From NCBI RefSeq assembly GCF_019312595.1, contig NZ_JAHWDQ010000007.1, forward strand, positions 1 through 64,000: a DNA stretch of 64,000 nt, in the 5' to 3' direction. The stretch is from Zhongshania aquimaris. Lineage in GTDB: Bacteria > Pseudomonadota > Gammaproteobacteria > Pseudomonadales > Spongiibacteraceae. The position numbers were made by a program, and so were the translations under genes. A model generated the notes under the pieces. It ran no database searches. It was not told the origin of the DNA and saw only the letters and a list, made by a program, of their open reading frames with translations. Positions 63,325-64,000 of this stretch are shown piece after piece. Every line of letters begins with the position of its first letter. The stretch's first letter is position 1.

Positions 63325-64000
63325 TTATTTTTTAGATTTCTTTTTCTTTTTTCCCGAGTCCGTCGGCGCCTTTTCATCAAGTAATCGAATCGAATCCTTA
63401 CCCATAAAACGCGCTAAGTGACGATGGAAATTGGTGATTTTTTGCTCTTGATGAGGGTTGGGCAATGTGCCGCGGAAGCCCCGTGATTTCATGCCCTTTT
63501 GCACCCACTCCATATTGGCAAAATCTTGCGCAAGTACCTTACCCCACTTATCACCGGTCGGCTCAGCGTAAACCCATTCCGTTTCGGGCTCTTCACCCTC
63601 TGGGTAACGCTCTAGCGCATAGGATTCAAAAATGCATTTATTGGGGTCATCACCGTAGGGACGGGTGCGGTAACACAGCGCGAAAGTCACACCCTGCAAA
63701 ATAGTTTGGTTGGGAAATAAACTCCAGGCCAAGCCAGCCTCTGACTGCTGTGCTGGTGTCAATTCCGGCCAGATAACACCGCGCGCGGCATCGTCCGCTT
63801 TCGCTGACTTCATCCAGTGCGCCATTACCTCTTGTACTGGTGTGCCCTCGGGCAGCTCATGCTGTAAGCGGCTCGCAGCATTGATCAAGGTTTCGGTCGA
63901 GGCCGAGAAATTCACGGTCTCGTAATTCTCTCGCGCCAATTCATAGGTTGAGATACGCGGATCACCTAAACCGGCACGCGCTACGCCTGAACTTTGACTG
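63325..64000 (-). CDS. Rieske oxygenase large subunit, C-terminal part (module 2, cut by window edge)
   Basis: The frame stays open to the right edge: upstream of residue M at 63939 it continues through SSGVARAGLGDPRISTYEL without a stop, so this is a partial gene, not one starting at 63939. The visible about 224 residues match the catalytic-domain end of the module 1 Rieske protein (RLQHELPEGTP/RLVDELPEGTP; RGVIWPELTP/RGVIWPSVDP; RPYGDDPNKCIFES; GMKSRGFRGTLPNPH). The Rieske centre and iron ligands are outside the window. The tail is a Lys-rich extension (KKKKKSKK) absent from module 1. Confidence 0.9.
   Translation of the reverse strand, partial: SQSSGVARAGLGDPRISTYELARENYETVNFSASTETLINAASRLQHELPEGTPVQEVMAHWMKSAKADDAARGVIWPELTPAQQSEAGLAWSLFPNQTILQGVTFALCYRTRPYGDDPNKCIFESYALERYPEGEEPETEWVYAEPTGDKWGKVLAQDFANMEWVQKGMKSRGFRGTLPNPHQEQKITNFHRHLARFMGKDSIRLLDEKAPTDSGKKKKKSKK

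Noticed and set aside
63325-63939. Complete 204-residue gene starting at 63939
   Set aside because: The frame continues open to the window edge with residues matching the Rieske paralogue; the start is an artefact.

Overview
The window reads as chromosome from a marine-type gammaproteobacterium with an unusually rich catabolism of hydrophobic substrates. Signs are two TonB-dependent receptors, a P450, three Rieske oxygenases, several acyl-CoA dehydrogenases, CoA-ligase/CoA-transferase chemistry and an MMPL transporter with an outer-membrane partner. I infer a Spongiibacteraceae/Cellvibrionales-like host from gene content only. No rRNA, tRNA or CRISPR was seen.

Layout. (1) 1-3240: remnant of a chromosomal integron running leftwards. 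It has a 3'-truncated integrase gene under a LexA-like box, an attI region, one complete AT-rich cassette encoding a restriction-nuclease/NTPase (defence-like) protein, its attC site, and the first codons of a likely transposase at the left edge. (2) 3340-14030: eight minus-strand genes (SDR, B12-dependent mutase large subunit, B12-binding subunit, MeaB GTPase, EthD-like protein, SDR, TonB receptor, P450), divergent from an AraC regulator. The mutase lacks the substrate- and catalysis-defining residues of methylmalonyl-CoA mutase. (3) 14140-18005: small membrane proteins, PPK2, a hemerythrin protein and a broken hemN. (4) 18006-22976: marR-OMF-EmrA-EmrB efflux operon with a palindromic operator at its promoter. 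(5) 23012-31595: acyl-CoA dehydrogenase/enoyl-CoA hydratase operon divergent from an MMSDH-like aldehyde dehydrogenase and an acyl-CoA synthetase. (6) 31699-33632: aldo/keto reductase and GntR regulator. (7) 33869-45611: Rieske oxygenase, ThDP enzyme, class III CoA-transferase, ACAD, ECH, TonB receptor, second Rieske oxygenase, TauD-like dioxygenase, DUF1330 protein. (8) 45819-50730: two oxidoreductases of the dihydrodipicolinate-reductase-like family, an SDR and an MFS carrier. (9) 50969-56404: MMPL/RND transporter, LolA-like protein, outer-membrane barrel protein, TetR. (10) 56423-59835: VOC protein, TetR/hydrolase pair, orphan secreted protein. (11) 60083-64000: a second Rieske-ThDP module with an aldehyde dehydrogenase, minus strand, cut by the right edge.

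How it fits together. TonB receptors would import a hydrophobic compound, P450/Rieske/TauD enzymes hydroxylate it, SDRs oxidise it, and CoA ligases/transferases plus ACAD/ECH pairs shorten it. Two parts look poorly described: the divergent B12 mutase operon, and the duplicated Rieske + ThDP-enzyme gene pair, which suggests oxygenation followed by thiamine-dependent C-C cleavage. Substrates cannot be read from the sequence.
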